Below are positions 1 through 8,591 of a stretch of 38,038 nucleotides of DNA, in pieces (positions within the stretch are counted from its first letter, which is position 1; every line of letters starts with the position of its first letter). Below the pieces are notes generated by a model that saw nothing but the letters and a program-made list of their open reading frames with translations, did no database searches and was not told the DNA's origin. Origin of the DNA: Acidobacteriota bacterium. Its GTDB lineage: Bacteria > Acidobacteriota > Terriglobia > Bryobacterales > Bryobacteraceae. The stretch is from the NCBI GenBank assembly GCA_016178155.1, contig JACOTZ010000065.1, positions 1 through 38,038 on the forward strand, written 5' to 3'. Position numbers and translations under genes: made by a program.

Positions 1-2310
1 CGCCTGGACCGGCACATCGCCGTTGAATCCGAAGGTGAACCCGCCGTAGCCCCAGTCGTTCGAGATTGGAGGAGTGCTGGTGATGCCGTATCCGGCACGA
101 ACCACCAGCTTGTCAGTGGCCCGGTAAGCCAAGCCGAGCCGAGGCCCGAGCTGCAGCCAATTTGTGTCCTGCAAGCGATCGCGGAAGACGAGTGCGCCCG
201 GCAGGTTGCCCGCCGCGGGGTTCGGCACATTCAGGTCGATCATGGACATGCGGTCGGTCACCTCCCAAAGCGGCCGAATGATTTCCCAGCGGAGTCCCAG
301 GTTTGCGGTCAGCCGGGGAGTGATCTTCCAGTCATCGGTCACGTAGAAGGCGTGCGACGACTGCCGGAACCCGGGGAACAGGGTAACAACGTCTCGTGAG
401 GCATTGTTCACCGCACCCAGCAGGAAGCTGGCGAACGAGTGACCAGTCTGAGTCGTAAACCCGGGCATCCAGCTCGAAGTGGGGCTGAAGCTGAAGCTGC
501 CCGACGAGGGGAAGTTCCGTTCGTTGTAGAAGTACCGCCGGTACTCGTAGCCGAAGCGGAAGCTGTGCGAGCCCTGGATGTAGGTTAAATCGTCCTGGTA
601 GATCCAGCTTCCGTTGAAGTTCTCATTCCTGTTACCCGAGCCGAGCCGCGCCAGCGTGCCGCCTTGCCATTCGGTTCCTCCGAACGTCATGACCGGGAAG
701 TGAGTGGGCGAAGTGTTCTGGATGCCGATTTTGCCGGCCCAGTCCTGGTTGATAAAAGCTGTGACGTTCGTGTTTCGGAAGCGGTTGTAGCCGGCCGCCA
801 GGCGGTTCAGCAAGCGCGGCGTCACGGTGGAGTCGAGCGACAGCCGCACCAGGCGTCCAGGCGTCAACTGGTCCTGCCAGCTCTGCGTAGCGGGTCCCGG
901 GATCGGCAGATAGCGCTGGCCTCCGTTGTTGTTGCGCTTGCGGTAGCTGTGGTTGTAAAGGCCCGAGATCCGGTGGTTATCGCTGATGTGGTGGTCGCCC
1001 TTAACCATCGCGATGTACAGGTCGAAAAACGGGCAGCAGGTGCCGACCGCGGGCGTATTCCGGATCATCGTATCAATTTCGGGATTGACGATGCCCACGT
1101 TGTCGATGACATTCTTCGCCACCGGGCTGATCCGATTTTGCGGAACGATGTTGTTGGGGAAGGGATCGCGGACCACCTGCCCGTTCACGCGCCGCGTTGT
1201 CGCCGGGTCATAGATCTGTCCGAACCGGACAGGGCGGCCGAGAGCGTCGGCCCCGATGACCGAGCCTGAGCTGGAGTTACCCGTGAAGGCGGGATTCAAG
1301 AGCCGCGAGAAGTCTCCCTTCCTGAAGTCCTGGACCGGCAGCGTATTGTTCAGGCCGGCAATATTGAAGTCTTTCCGATCCGTATTCTCGAAGTTAGTAA
1401 AGAAAAAGGTACGGTTGCGCCCGTTGTAGATTTTCGGAATGTACACCGGGCCACCGACCGAGTAACCGTAGTTGTGCTGCCGGAAGAGCGACTTCGTGGT
1501 CCTGCCGCGCGCTTTGTCGGCGAGCGTGAAGGCCTTCAGCGACTCATTTTGCACGTAGTAGAAAGCCGACCCGTGCAGGTCATTGGTTCCGGACTTGATC
1601 GCGAAGTTGGCAATCGCGGTCTGCCCCCCGTTGTATTGCGCCCCGATCGCTCCCGTGTGGAGTTTGAACTCGCTGACGGCTTCGGCCGAAGGGCTGAACT
1701 CGTTGTTGTTGCCGCCCATGAGATCGCTCCGGCCGAGCGGGATGCCCTCCACCAAAATCTCGTGCGAGTACTGCTGGCCCCCATTGATCGAGCCCTTGAA
1801 GGTGTTGCCGGTCGTGCCCGGCAGGCTGCTGAAGATGAACTGCTGGATCTGGCGCTGGCCGTCGGAGACCAGAATCGGCCAGCTCTTGTATTCGGCGGTG
1901 GTGACGTAGCGACCGATTTCCGCCGAGCTCGATTCGAGCAGTGGTGTTTCCGCACTGACGGTTACCTGCTCGGCAACCGCGCCGAGCTCCATTCTGACAT
2001 CCACGTTTTGCGTCTGCCCGACGCGCAGGATCACGTTCTCCGCGGCCGCGGTCCGGAAACCAGGCGCCGTAACGGTAATCCTGTATGCGCCCGACGGCAG
2101 ATAGGGCAATCTATAGGTACCGGTTGATGTCGTAGTTGTCTTCGTTTCTACACCGGTAGCTGTATTTGTCGCGGTAACTGCGGCGCCGGGAACTACCGCG
2201 CCTGTCGCATCCGACACAGTGCCCGTAAGCGTACCAACTGCTCCTTGTCCCCATGCCATGCCGAGAGCCAACACGAGGAGAAATACAATAGTGATCCACT
2301 CTTTTGACAC
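1..2310 (-). CDS. TonB-dependent receptor, Oar-like, with N-terminal carboxypeptidase-regulatory-like domain (3' end outside window)
   Basis: Outer-membrane protein expected to import large or scarce substrates using TonB energy; the substrate cannot be read. The visible 770 codons start at a GTG at 2310 followed by a hydrophobic segment (residues 6-20) ending AWGQ, a typical signal peptide. Residues about 25-110 form a carboxypeptidase-regulatory-like Ig fold (GTLTGTVSDATGAVVPGA, then GTYRLPYLPSGAYRITV). Next come a plug region with ILVEGIPLGRSDLMGGNNN and SGTNDLHGSAFYY, then beta-barrel repeats ending at the window edge around VVRAGYGITSTPP. The family is usually 1000-1200 residues, so about a third is missing off the left edge. 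I chose the GTG because the regulatory domain reads in this frame and no ATG lies upstream in frame. The preceding CTGGGGG is only a weak ribosome site. Confidence 0.9.
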   Translation of the reverse strand, partial: MSKEWITIVFLLVLALGMAWGQGAVGTLTGTVSDATGAVVPGAAVTATNTATGVETKTTTTSTGTYRLPYLPSGAYRITVTAPGFRTAAAENVILRVGQTQNVDVRMELGAVAEQVTVSAETPLLESSSAEIGRYVTTAEYKSWPILVSDGQRQIQQFIFSSLPGTTGNTFKGSINGGQQYSHEILVEGIPLGRSDLMGGNNNEFSPSAEAVSEFKLHTGAIGAQYNGGQTAIANFAIKSGTNDLHGSAFYYVQNESLKAFTLADKARGRTTKSLFRQHNYGYSVGGPVYIPKIYNGRNRTFFFTNFENTDRKDFNIAGLNNTLPVQDFRKGDFSRLLNPAFTGNSSSGSVIGADALGRPVRFGQIYDPATTRRVNGQVVRDPFPNNIVPQNRISPVAKNVIDNVGIVNPEIDTMIRNTPAVGTCCPFFDLYIAMVKGDHHISDNHRISGLYNHSYRKRNNNGGQRYLPIPGPATQSWQDQLTPGRLVRLSLDSTVTPRLLNRLAAGYNRFRNTNVTAFINQDWAGKIGIQNTSPTHFPVMTFGGTEWQGGTLARLGSGNRNENFNGSWIYQDDLTYIQGSHSFRFGYEYRRYFYNERNFPSSGSFSFSPTSSWMPGFTTQTGHSFASFLLGAVNNASRDVVTLFPGFRQSSHAFYVTDDWKITPRLTANLGLRWEIIRPLWEVTDRMSMIDLNVPNPAAGNLPGALVFRDRLQDTNWLQLGPRLGLAYRATDKLVVRAGYGITSTPPISNDWGYGGFTFGFNGDVPVQA

Positions 2311-2591
2311 ACGAACCCCCAGGGACGGTATTTGATCGGGCGCGCTTCCGCGAGCCAGTAGCGTTAAGGGTAAGATAGCGGCCCGCATGAGTCAATACAG
2401 CGCGGACAGCATGTGACGCGGGTTTGCAGTTATAAGCAGCCGCTCTTAGTGGATGCGGGTTCAGTAACCGTCTTTCTTACGCCCACTGACCGGCTCCGGT
2501 GTCTGAGAGATCTTCAGACCGGCAGTCCCGGATTGTTCCAGGCAAGGCCGCGCAATGCGCACGGCGGCCTCGGGAGGTGGAGAACGCCGGT

Positions 2592-4208
2592 TTATCGCGG
2601 CGGCAGCCCGAGGAGGTATGAGGTGATGCGGTCCATGTCGCGCGAGTTGAACCTGTAGGGCGGCATGACGCTGCCGGGCGAGAGCTTCTGGGGATCGCGG
2701 AAATGCTCCTCGATCCAGTCGCGGGTGCGGCGCTGGCCGACACCGTTGAGCGGCGGTCCCAGCTTGACGCCGATGCCGTTCACCTGGTGGCAGACGCCGC
2801 ACTTTTGCCCCTGGTAGAGCATCGCGCCCTCGACGGCGAATTGCGGCGCCGATTCGAGTACGCCGGCCGTGCGCTGATTAAGCTTCAGCAGGAACGCTGC
2901 CAGCGCGTTGAGCTGGGGGTCGCTCAACTGCAACGGCGGCATGGAGCTTCCCGGCATCATCTGCTGCGGGCGCTTGAAGTGCTCGATCATCCAGGCGGCG
3001 GATTTCCGGATCCCGCGCGTCAGGTCGGGGCCTACCTTGCCGCCGGCGTGGCAGGCCGCGCAATTCTCCTTGCGGTAGTATCCGACGCCGGCGAGCTCCT
3101 CGGGGGAGAGCTGTTGCCAGTCATCCGCTCCCGCGCTCACGGTCACGTCGACCTCGGACGTCTTCGGCGTGGTCACAACCGCGGCGGCAGTCAGGCCGCC
3201 CCAGCCGATCGCGGCGAGCGCCAGCACCCCGAGCGCAAGGGTGCGCTCGCGGACCCGCCGCACGACGCCGCGGTCCAGGAACGGCGCGAGAATCAGCGCC
3301 AGGACTGCCAGGCCCGGGAGAACGACGCTCCCCACCACTTCGAGAGGTCCTTCGAAAAACTTGAGCAACTGGAAGAGAAACAGGAAATACCAGTCAGGGC
3401 GTGGGATATAGGAGGTGTCAGTGGGATCGGCCAGGCGGTCAAGGGGCACGCGCGCGCTCACTGCCAATGTGAAAAGGACCGCGAAAGTGAAGAAGATCGC
3501 GATCGTGTCCCGAAACACCTGCTCGGGGTAGAACTTCTTCTTCGGCGCCTCGTCGCCGGGTAGCGGCATGACACCATGCTTGCGGACCAGGTAAATATGA
3601 AGCGCGATCAGGAAGGTCGTGGCCGGAGGCAGCAGCAATACGTGCAGGGCATAGAAGCGCGCGAACGTGACTACGCCGACGGATGCCGCCCCGTCCCCGA
3701 GCAAGCGCTGGAGATAGGGGCCCAGGACCGGCACTTTACCCGCGATCTGGGTCGCCACTACCGTGCCCCAGTAGGCCCTGTTGTCCCACGGGAGCAGGTA
3801 TCCGGTGAGCCCGTACGCCAGCGTGAGCAGCAGCAGCGCAACCCCGGCCATCCAGGTGGCTTCCCGCGGCTTCTTGTAGGCGCCGTAGAGGAACACCTGT
3901 GCCATGTGCAGCACCACGACAACGATCATCAGGCTGGCGCCCCAGTGATGCAGGCCCCGGATCATGCGCCCGCCGGTCAGCTCGCTGACGATATATTTGA
4001 CGCTGTTGTAGGCTTCGCCGGGCGTGGGCGCGTAGTTGAAAGCCAGCAGGATGCCGGTGAAAGCCTGCACCAGGAAGAGAAACACGGCCACGCTGCCGAA
4101 GACCTGGTGCCAGCCGCTCGAAGCCGGGATCTCCTCAAAGAGGAAGTTGCGGACGGCGGTTTCGATGCCGGTGCGGTGATCGAGCCAATCAATGATGCGG
4201 CGTCTCAT
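2592..4208 (-). CDS. Cytochrome b / diheme cytochrome c fusion, bc-type quinol oxidoreductase subunit
   Basis: Membrane subunit that oxidises quinol and passes electrons via haems b to fused c-type haems. The 538-residue protein has a cytochrome b core of about 8 membrane helices (residues 35-345). Candidate haem b ligands are H87/H101 in helix B and H189/H204 in helix D. The Qo motif is PDWYF (271-275), where PEWY is the commonest form. The +15 spacing of H189-H204 is b6f-like rather than bc1-like (+14). After a last helix near 325-345 come two c-type haem sites, CAACH (383-387) and CGVCH (470-474), each followed by a Met-Pro-Pro segment (423-425, 515-517) that can supply the axial methionine. 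An AGGAG lies 17 nt before the ATG. The Rieske gene lies directly upstream on the same strand, separated by an unusually long 238 nt. Confidence 0.93.
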   Translation of the reverse strand: MRRRIIDWLDHRTGIETAVRNFLFEEIPASSGWHQVFGSVAVFLFLVQAFTGILLAFNYAPTPGEAYNSVKYIVSELTGGRMIRGLHHWGASLMIVVVVLHMAQVFLYGAYKKPREATWMAGVALLLLTLAYGLTGYLLPWDNRAYWGTVVATQIAGKVPVLGPYLQRLLGDGAASVGVVTFARFYALHVLLLPPATTFLIALHIYLVRKHGVMPLPGDEAPKKKFYPEQVFRDTIAIFFTFAVLFTLAVSARVPLDRLADPTDTSYIPRPDWYFLFLFQLLKFFEGPLEVVGSVVLPGLAVLALILAPFLDRGVVRRVRERTLALGVLALAAIGWGGLTAAAVVTTPKTSEVDVTVSAGADDWQQLSPEELAGVGYYRKENCAACHAGGKVGPDLTRGIRKSAAWMIEHFKRPQQMMPGSSMPPLQLSDPQLNALAAFLLKLNQRTAGVLESAPQFAVEGAMLYQGQKCGVCHQVNGIGVKLGPPLNGVGQRRTRDWIEEHFRDPQKLSPGSVMPPYRFNSRDMDRITSYLLGLPPR

Positions 4209-4446
4209 GGAAATCAGCCCGTGCTCCTGATGTGCAAACTATGCGGCCGCGGGCATTGCCGCGCTCGGTCCACGGGTGCGGCCGGACGGTGCGGCGGAAT
4301 CGGGCCGCTGGCAGCGGGTGGCCGGTCCACGGGCCGCGGTCGTGCGAGCCGGAATCTCGAGCCGCAGGTTCGGCGCAACGCGAGGTATCCCGAGTTTCCG
4401 TTGAATCGAGGGCGGCCGGAGATCATCGCGATTTCCGCCATGAAGG
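4209..4446 (-). other. Gap between Rieske and cytochrome b, possible remnant of the Rieske C-terminus
   Basis: These 238 nt separate two genes that are normally almost adjacent. The length would suit the missing Rieske tail, but no single frame gives a recognisable Pro-loop. An 11-bp direct repeat (CGGTCCACGGG) occurs twice, near 4266 and 4323, in very GC-rich sequence. This may mark slippage or an assembly weakness. Confidence 0.4.
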
Positions 4447-4860
4447 CTAGAGCACGGCCCCTTCCACGCTGAAACTGGAATTGTGGCAGGGACAAAGAAA
4501 GTTCTTTTGCCGTTCGTCCCAGTGGTAAGCGCAGCCCAAGTGCGTGCATTGGGGCGCGAACGCCACCAGCGTCTGTTCGGACAGCTTCACTACCCAGGCC
4601 GTAGACTTCTCGCTCGTGATTTTCCAGCCGTCCACCCGCGTGCGGCGGAACACCATCTCTTCCGGCTCTTTAATCCTGAGATGGGAGACATCACCTGCAA
4701 CCAGCCATTCAGGCGCCTTCTTCGTGCGGGGCGGAAAAAGCAGGTAGATGCCGGCCGGGATCGCCAGCGCGGCCGTGATCAGGGACCAAAGACCGTAGAT
4801 GATCGAAACATACAAGGCGCGGCGTGTGGGCCGCGGCTGAAAGATTTCTCCGACGCTCAT
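4447..4860 (-). CDS. Rieske [2Fe-2S] protein, probably C-terminally truncated
   Basis: Iron-sulfur subunit that accepts an electron from quinol in the bc complex. The 137-residue product has an N-terminal membrane anchor (about 18-42). Both cluster boxes are present: CTHLGC (C105, H107, disulfide C110) and CPCH (C123, C125, H126). The reading frame stops only 11 residues after the second box, at GAVL followed by TAG. Family members normally continue 30-60 residues and include a Gly-Pro loop that covers the cluster. I see no convincing continuation in the other frames of the 238 nt before cytochrome b, so a frameshift or nonsense change in the genome, or a sequence error, is likely. The start is the ATG at 4860; an in-frame TTG directly before it is less likely. 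A TATAAT lies only 11 nt upstream, so the mRNA may be leaderless. Confidence 0.8.
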   Translation of the reverse strand: MSVGEIFQPRPTRRALYVSIIYGLWSLITAALAIPAGIYLLFPPRTKKAPEWLVAGDVSHLRIKEPEEMVFRRTRVDGWKITSEKSTAWVVKLSEQTLVAFAPQCTHLGCAYHWDERQKNFLCPCHNSSFSVEGAVL

Positions 4861-4871
4861 CAAAATTCTGT

Positions 4872-4877
4872 ATTATA
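4872..4877 (-). promoter_or_regulatory. Consensus -10 hexamer of the Rieske/cytochrome b operon
   Basis: TATAAT on the minus strand with 11 nt between it and the Rieske ATG. No good -35 is visible at 16-18 nt. Transcription would start about 4-6 nt before the ATG, implying a leaderless or near-leaderless message; no Shine-Dalgarno sequence precedes the ATG. Confidence 0.55.
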
Positions 4878-5026
4878 CTGAGCCGCCGGCGCGAAACAGG
4901 TTACGGGGATACCGCGGAGTAGCGCGAGATTGGCGGCTGGTCGCGGCCGAGCGCAGGCGATTCGGCGTGTCCCCGATGGTTCCGCGGCGCACCCGCGTAC
5001 CGGGCTTTGCTACCTTGAGCGATAGG

Positions 5027-5650
5027 ATGGCCCGGCGCATCGAATCGCATTTTCTTGCCGGCCCGGCGGGCAAGCTGGAGGCGCTGCTGGAGGAGCCGGA
5101 AGACCGGGAGCCGCGCGAGGCCGCGCTCCTCTGTCATCCCCACCCGCAACACGGCGGCACCATGCACAACAAAGTGGTCTACCGTGTCGCCCGCGGCCTG
5201 CGGCGCGGCGGCTCGGTGGTTCTGCGGTTCAATTACCGGGGCGTGAACCTGAGCGAGGGCGGCTACGCGCAAGGCATCGGGGAAACCGAGGATGCCCGCA
5301 CCGCCCTCGACTGGCTGCGCCAGCGCTACCCGTCGCTGCCCTACACGCTGGCCGGTTTCTCGTTCGGGTCGCGCATCGCGCTTCGCCTGGGCTGCACCCA
5401 GCCCGACGCGCGGCGTTTGATCGCGGTGGGCTTCCCGACCACATACGCCGACCGGAGCTATCTCGACGGGTGCACCCACCCGAAGATATTCATCCAGAGC
5501 ACAAATGACGAGCACGGGCCGCGCAGCGAACTCGAACGCGTCCTGGAGGCGATGCCCGAGCCGAAACGCCTGATTTGGGTCGAGGCGCAGGACCACTTCT
5601 TCGCCGGCGCCCTGGACGAATTGGAGCGGGTAGCGGCGGAACTGCCGTGA
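5027..5650 (+). CDS. Alpha/beta hydrolase of the COG2945 type
   Basis: Predicted soluble serine hydrolase of 207 residues; the substrate is unknown. Family hallmarks are CHPHPQHGGTMHNKVV (36-51), the FNYRGV oxyanion-loop segment (68-73), the nucleophile elbow GFSFG with S112, a candidate acid D161 in STNDEHG, and H190 in AQDHFF. These form a complete Ser-Asp-His triad. The frame is open from a GTG at 4967 and an ATG at 4976. I prefer the ATG at 5027 because the family similarity begins at MARRIESHFL and the upstream residues are proline/arginine-rich filler. It is divergent from the Rieske operon (166 nt between starts) and has no obvious functional partner nearby. Confidence 0.85.
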   Translation: MARRIESHFLAGPAGKLEALLEEPEDREPREAALLCHPHPQHGGTMHNKVVYRVARGLRRGGSVVLRFNYRGVNLSEGGYAQGIGETEDARTALDWLRQRYPSLPYTLAGFSFGSRIALRLGCTQPDARRLIAVGFPTTYADRSYLDGCTHPKIFIQSTNDEHGPRSELERVLEAMPEPKRLIWVEAQDHFFAGALDELERVAAELP

Positions 5651-5684
5651 AAGCGGCACGGCCGGAAGTTCACCGCCGGCGCTC

Positions 5685-6962
5685 CTACGCGGTAGCTTTC
5701 GGAACGGCCCAGTGCTTCCGGTACTCGCGGCCGAGGAGCCTGGCGGCTTCGGCGTCGCCGGGGATGTTCTCGACAGCCGCGTCGTACTTTATGCGGCGCC
5801 CGGTTCGCGCCACGAGATTGCCGAGATGGCACAGTGAACTCGAGATGTGGCCGATTTCGATCTCGGCGTGCGGCGCTTTCCGGCTCTTCACGCAGTCGAG
5901 AAAGTTCCGCGCATGCGCCACGTCGTTGTCCAGCTCTCCGGCCGATTCGTCCTCGACGAGCTTCCCCTTCGCGTCGTAGACCTTGTAACCCCATTTGCGG
6001 TTCCAACGTCCGATGTGGACCATGCCGGTGGTCCCGTACACGGCGACGCCGTTGTCCTGGCCCTCCATGCCGTAGGAGTTCCAGATCCGCATCTCGAACA
6101 TCAGCACCTTGTCCGTGAAGTTATAGGTGATGGTCATAGTGTCAGGCGTCTGCTGGTCATCATCGAAAAACAGCTTGCGTCCCATCCCGCTGACTTCGAA
6201 GGGCAGCTCGACTCCGAGCGCCCAGCGCGCGATGTCCATCTGATGCACGCCGTCATTGCCGATGTCGCCGGTGCCGAAGTTCCAGTGCCAGTGCCACTTG
6301 TAATGGAAGCGGTTTTCGTTGAATGGCAGGAAAGGCGCCGGCCCAATCCAGGTATCGTATTCGACGCCTCCGGGGACGGGGCTGTCCGGTTTATGGCCGA
6401 TGTGCTCCCGCAACTGCACGTTCCAGGCTTTTGCCATGAGCACGCGTCCGATCCTGCCCGAGCGGATGAACTCGATGGCACGAAGCGTGGAGGGGCGGCT
6501 GCGCGATTGAGTCCCAAGCTGCACGATGCGCTGGTTGCGCCGCGCCGCCTTAACCATGAGCCGGCCTTCCCGCAGGTTGTGCGACGCGGGTTTTTCGACA
6601 TACACGTCCTTGCCGGCATCGCAGGCGAGAATCGTCGCCGGAGCGTGCCAGTGGTCGGGCGTCGCGATCACCACGGCGTCGACCGTGTTGTCGTCGAGCA
6701 CCCGCCGCAGATCAGTGACCAGGGGCGGGCGCTTGCCTTGAGCCTGCTCGACCAGCTTTGCGGCCGGGCCATACACGCGCGGGTCGATGTCGCACAGCGC
6801 CACGATATTGACGTCGGGCTGCGCGGCGAACCTTGCAGTCAGGCCGCGTCCCTGCCCGCGAATCCCGATGACCGCGACGTTGACCTTGTCACCGGCGCCG
6901 GCCGCACGCGTGGAGAACGCGGCGCCCGCGGCGGCTGAAGCGACAAATTCTCTTCGATTCAT
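5685..6962 (-). CDS. Secreted Gfo/Idh/MocA family oxidoreductase
   Basis: NAD(P)-dependent sugar or cyclitol dehydrogenase family, 425 residues. The N-terminus MNRREFVASAAAGAAFS is a Tat-type leader, so the folded cofactor-bound enzyme is probably exported. The Rossmann motif is VAVIGIRGQGRG (29-40), the cofactor/substrate motif is VEKP (122-125), and the catalytic-region histidine is H240 in GDIGNDGVHQMD. The C-terminal domain ends with the substrate-binding beta sheet. The open frame extends further upstream, but the ATG at 6962 has GGGGAGG about 11 nt before it and starts the leader, so this start is well supported. It is divergent from the secreted beta-propeller gene at 7179. Tat-exported Gfo/Idh proteins are common in Acidobacteriota and Planctomycetota; the actual sugar cannot be assigned. 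Confidence 0.93.
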   Translation of the reverse strand: MNRREFVASAAAGAAFSTRAAGAGDKVNVAVIGIRGQGRGLTARFAAQPDVNIVALCDIDPRVYGPAAKLVEQAQGKRPPLVTDLRRVLDDNTVDAVVIATPDHWHAPATILACDAGKDVYVEKPASHNLREGRLMVKAARRNQRIVQLGTQSRSRPSTLRAIEFIRSGRIGRVLMAKAWNVQLREHIGHKPDSPVPGGVEYDTWIGPAPFLPFNENRFHYKWHWHWNFGTGDIGNDGVHQMDIARWALGVELPFEVSGMGRKLFFDDDQQTPDTMTITYNFTDKVLMFEMRIWNSYGMEGQDNGVAVYGTTGMVHIGRWNRKWGYKVYDAKGKLVEDESAGELDNDVAHARNFLDCVKSRKAPHAEIEIGHISSSLCHLGNLVARTGRRIKYDAAVENIPGDAEAARLLGREYRKHWAVPKATA

Positions 6963-7178
6963 GGTGGAGCACCTCCCCGAAAATACCGGCGATCGCACGC
7001 AGCGGGCCTGGCGCGCTGCGTTTTCTTGCCGCGGTTTTGAACCCAAGCCCCGCGTGCGATACCCAGCCATGGTACCTATGATGCCGCGCCGAACGCGCGC
7101 GCGCCGGCCTGACTCGAAGCAGCGGTTCGGCCGCCCGGCGATTGTTTCGTCACCGGAGGGAGGGCTATCCTTCGCTAT

Positions 7179-8444
7179 ATGATGCCCTCGTTTCTGCGCG
7201 GAGCCCTCGTTTTCGTGATTACGGTGACAGCCGGCTACGCCGGGAACTGGCCGCAATGGCGCGGGCCCAATCTCAACGGTGTCAGCGACGAAACAGGCCT
7301 GCCGCTGAAGTGGGACGCGCAAACGAATGTCTCGTGGAAGCTGGCGCTGCCGGCCTGGAGCGGTTCGACGCCGGTGATCTGGGGCGAGCGTATCTTCCTG
7401 AACGTTGCCGAAAGCGGGCAGCTCTGGCTGTGGTGCGTCGACCGGAGCAAACCGGCGGTGCTCTGGAAGAAGCTACTGGGCAGCGGCGACGTAAAGATGC
7501 GCAAGCAGAACATGTCGTCGCCCTCGCCGGTGACCGACGGCCGCAATGTGTGGGTGTTGACGGGTACGGGCATACTCAAGGCCTTTGATTTCCTCGGCAA
7601 CGAGCTGTGGGCTCGCGACATCCAGAAGGACTACGGCCGCTTCGGCCTCAACTGGGGCTACGCCTCGTCCCCGCTGCTCTACGAGGATGCTCTGTATGTG
7701 CAGGTCTTGCACGGGATGACGACGGATCAGCCATCCTACGTGCTGCGCATCGACAAGAAAACCGGCAAGACGCTTTGGCGCGTGGAGCGCCCCACCAAGG
7801 CGCAGTTCGAGTCGCCGGATGCCTATACCACTCCGGCGCTGGCGCGGGTCGGCAAACAGGTTGAGATCGTCATTACCGGCGGCGACGTGGTCACGGGTCA
7901 CGACTCCGCAACCGGCAAGGAGCTGTGGCGCAGCGCGGGGCTGAATCCGGACAACAGTCCCGCAAACCGCATCGTGGCTTCCCCGGTCGTCGAGAACGGC
8001 ATCATCTATGCGCCCGGGCGCGTCAGGCCGCTGCTGGCGATTCGGGCCGGCGGGCGAGGCGATGTGACGAAGTCGCACCGGCTCTGGTCATTTCTGAACG
8101 GCCCGGATGTACCTACGCCGGTCACTGATGGCAAGTACCTCTACTCGATCAACGACCGCGGCATCGTTTACTGCCTGGATGCGCTGACCGGCGCCGAGGT
8201 GTACAAAGGCAAGCGCTTGAAACCGGCGATCTATAGCGCTTCGCCGGTGCTGGCGGGCGGCAGGATCTACATCACCAACGAAGAGGGTCTGACGAGTGTT
8301 TTCAAGGCCGGGCCCGCCTTTGAGATCCTCGCGGAGAACCCGCTGAACGATTACACGCTGAGCTCGCCGGCGATCTCGGGCGGCCAGATCTTCCTGCGGA
8401 CGGCGGGGCACCTGTGGTGCATCGGCAGGCGGGCGGCGCGGTGA
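7179..8444 (+). CDS. Secreted PQQ-binding-like beta-propeller (outer membrane protein assembly BamB-like repeats)
   Basis: The 421-residue protein has a signal peptide (residues 1-22, ending TAGYAG) followed by NWPQWRGPN, the usual opening of this periplasmic family. Repeated blades contain a hydrophobic strand, then a D-x-x-T-G-K-x-L-W type motif: [32 protein letters not shown]. No dehydrogenase catalytic cluster is recognisable, so it is better called a PQQ-like repeat protein than an alcohol dehydrogenase. A GGAGGGAGGG tract lies about 15 nt before the first of two adjacent ATGs (7179 and 7182). It is divergent from the Gfo/Idh gene and may share its regulation. Its 3' end faces the large TonB receptor gene. 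Confidence 0.88.
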   Translation: MMPSFLRGALVFVITVTAGYAGNWPQWRGPNLNGVSDETGLPLKWDAQTNVSWKLALPAWSGSTPVIWGERIFLNVAESGQLWLWCVDRSKPAVLWKKLLGSGDVKMRKQNMSSPSPVTDGRNVWVLTGTGILKAFDFLGNELWARDIQKDYGRFGLNWGYASSPLLYEDALYVQVLHGMTTDQPSYVLRIDKKTGKTLWRVERPTKAQFESPDAYTTPALARVGKQVEIVITGGDVVTGHDSATGKELWRSAGLNPDNSPANRIVASPVVENGIIYAPGRVRPLLAIRAGGRGDVTKSHRLWSFLNGPDVPTPVTDGKYLYSINDRGIVYCLDALTGAEVYKGKRLKPAIYSASPVLAGGRIYITNEEGLTSVFKAGPAFEILAENPLNDYTLSSPAISGGQIFLRTAGHLWCIGRRAAR

Positions 8445-8553
8445 GGCGCGGGCGCCTGGTGTGCCGTCCCGTCCATTTCCCACGTACGGCGTATTCCTGC
8501 CGCAGCCGCGACCGACCCGGGGGCCTGTTGCGGCCCCTGGCGCCTCACCGCGC
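8436..8553. repeat. Perfect 14-bp inverted repeat in a convergent intergenic region
   Basis: GCGCGGTGAGGCGC at 8436-8449 (covering the stop codon of the beta-propeller gene) is exactly complementary to GCGCCTCACCGCGC at 8540-8553, with 90 bp between. The arms lie between two convergent genes and could act as a bidirectional terminator, though no T-run follows. Confidence 0.5.
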
Positions 8554-8591
8554 GACCGCAGTCATTCGCGGGATGGACGCGCACGGCGGAC

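Noticed and set aside
2497-2520. GTCTGA / TCAGAC hairpin downstream of the cytochrome b gene, as a terminator
   Set aside because: The stem is only 6 bp and no T-run follows on the minus strand.
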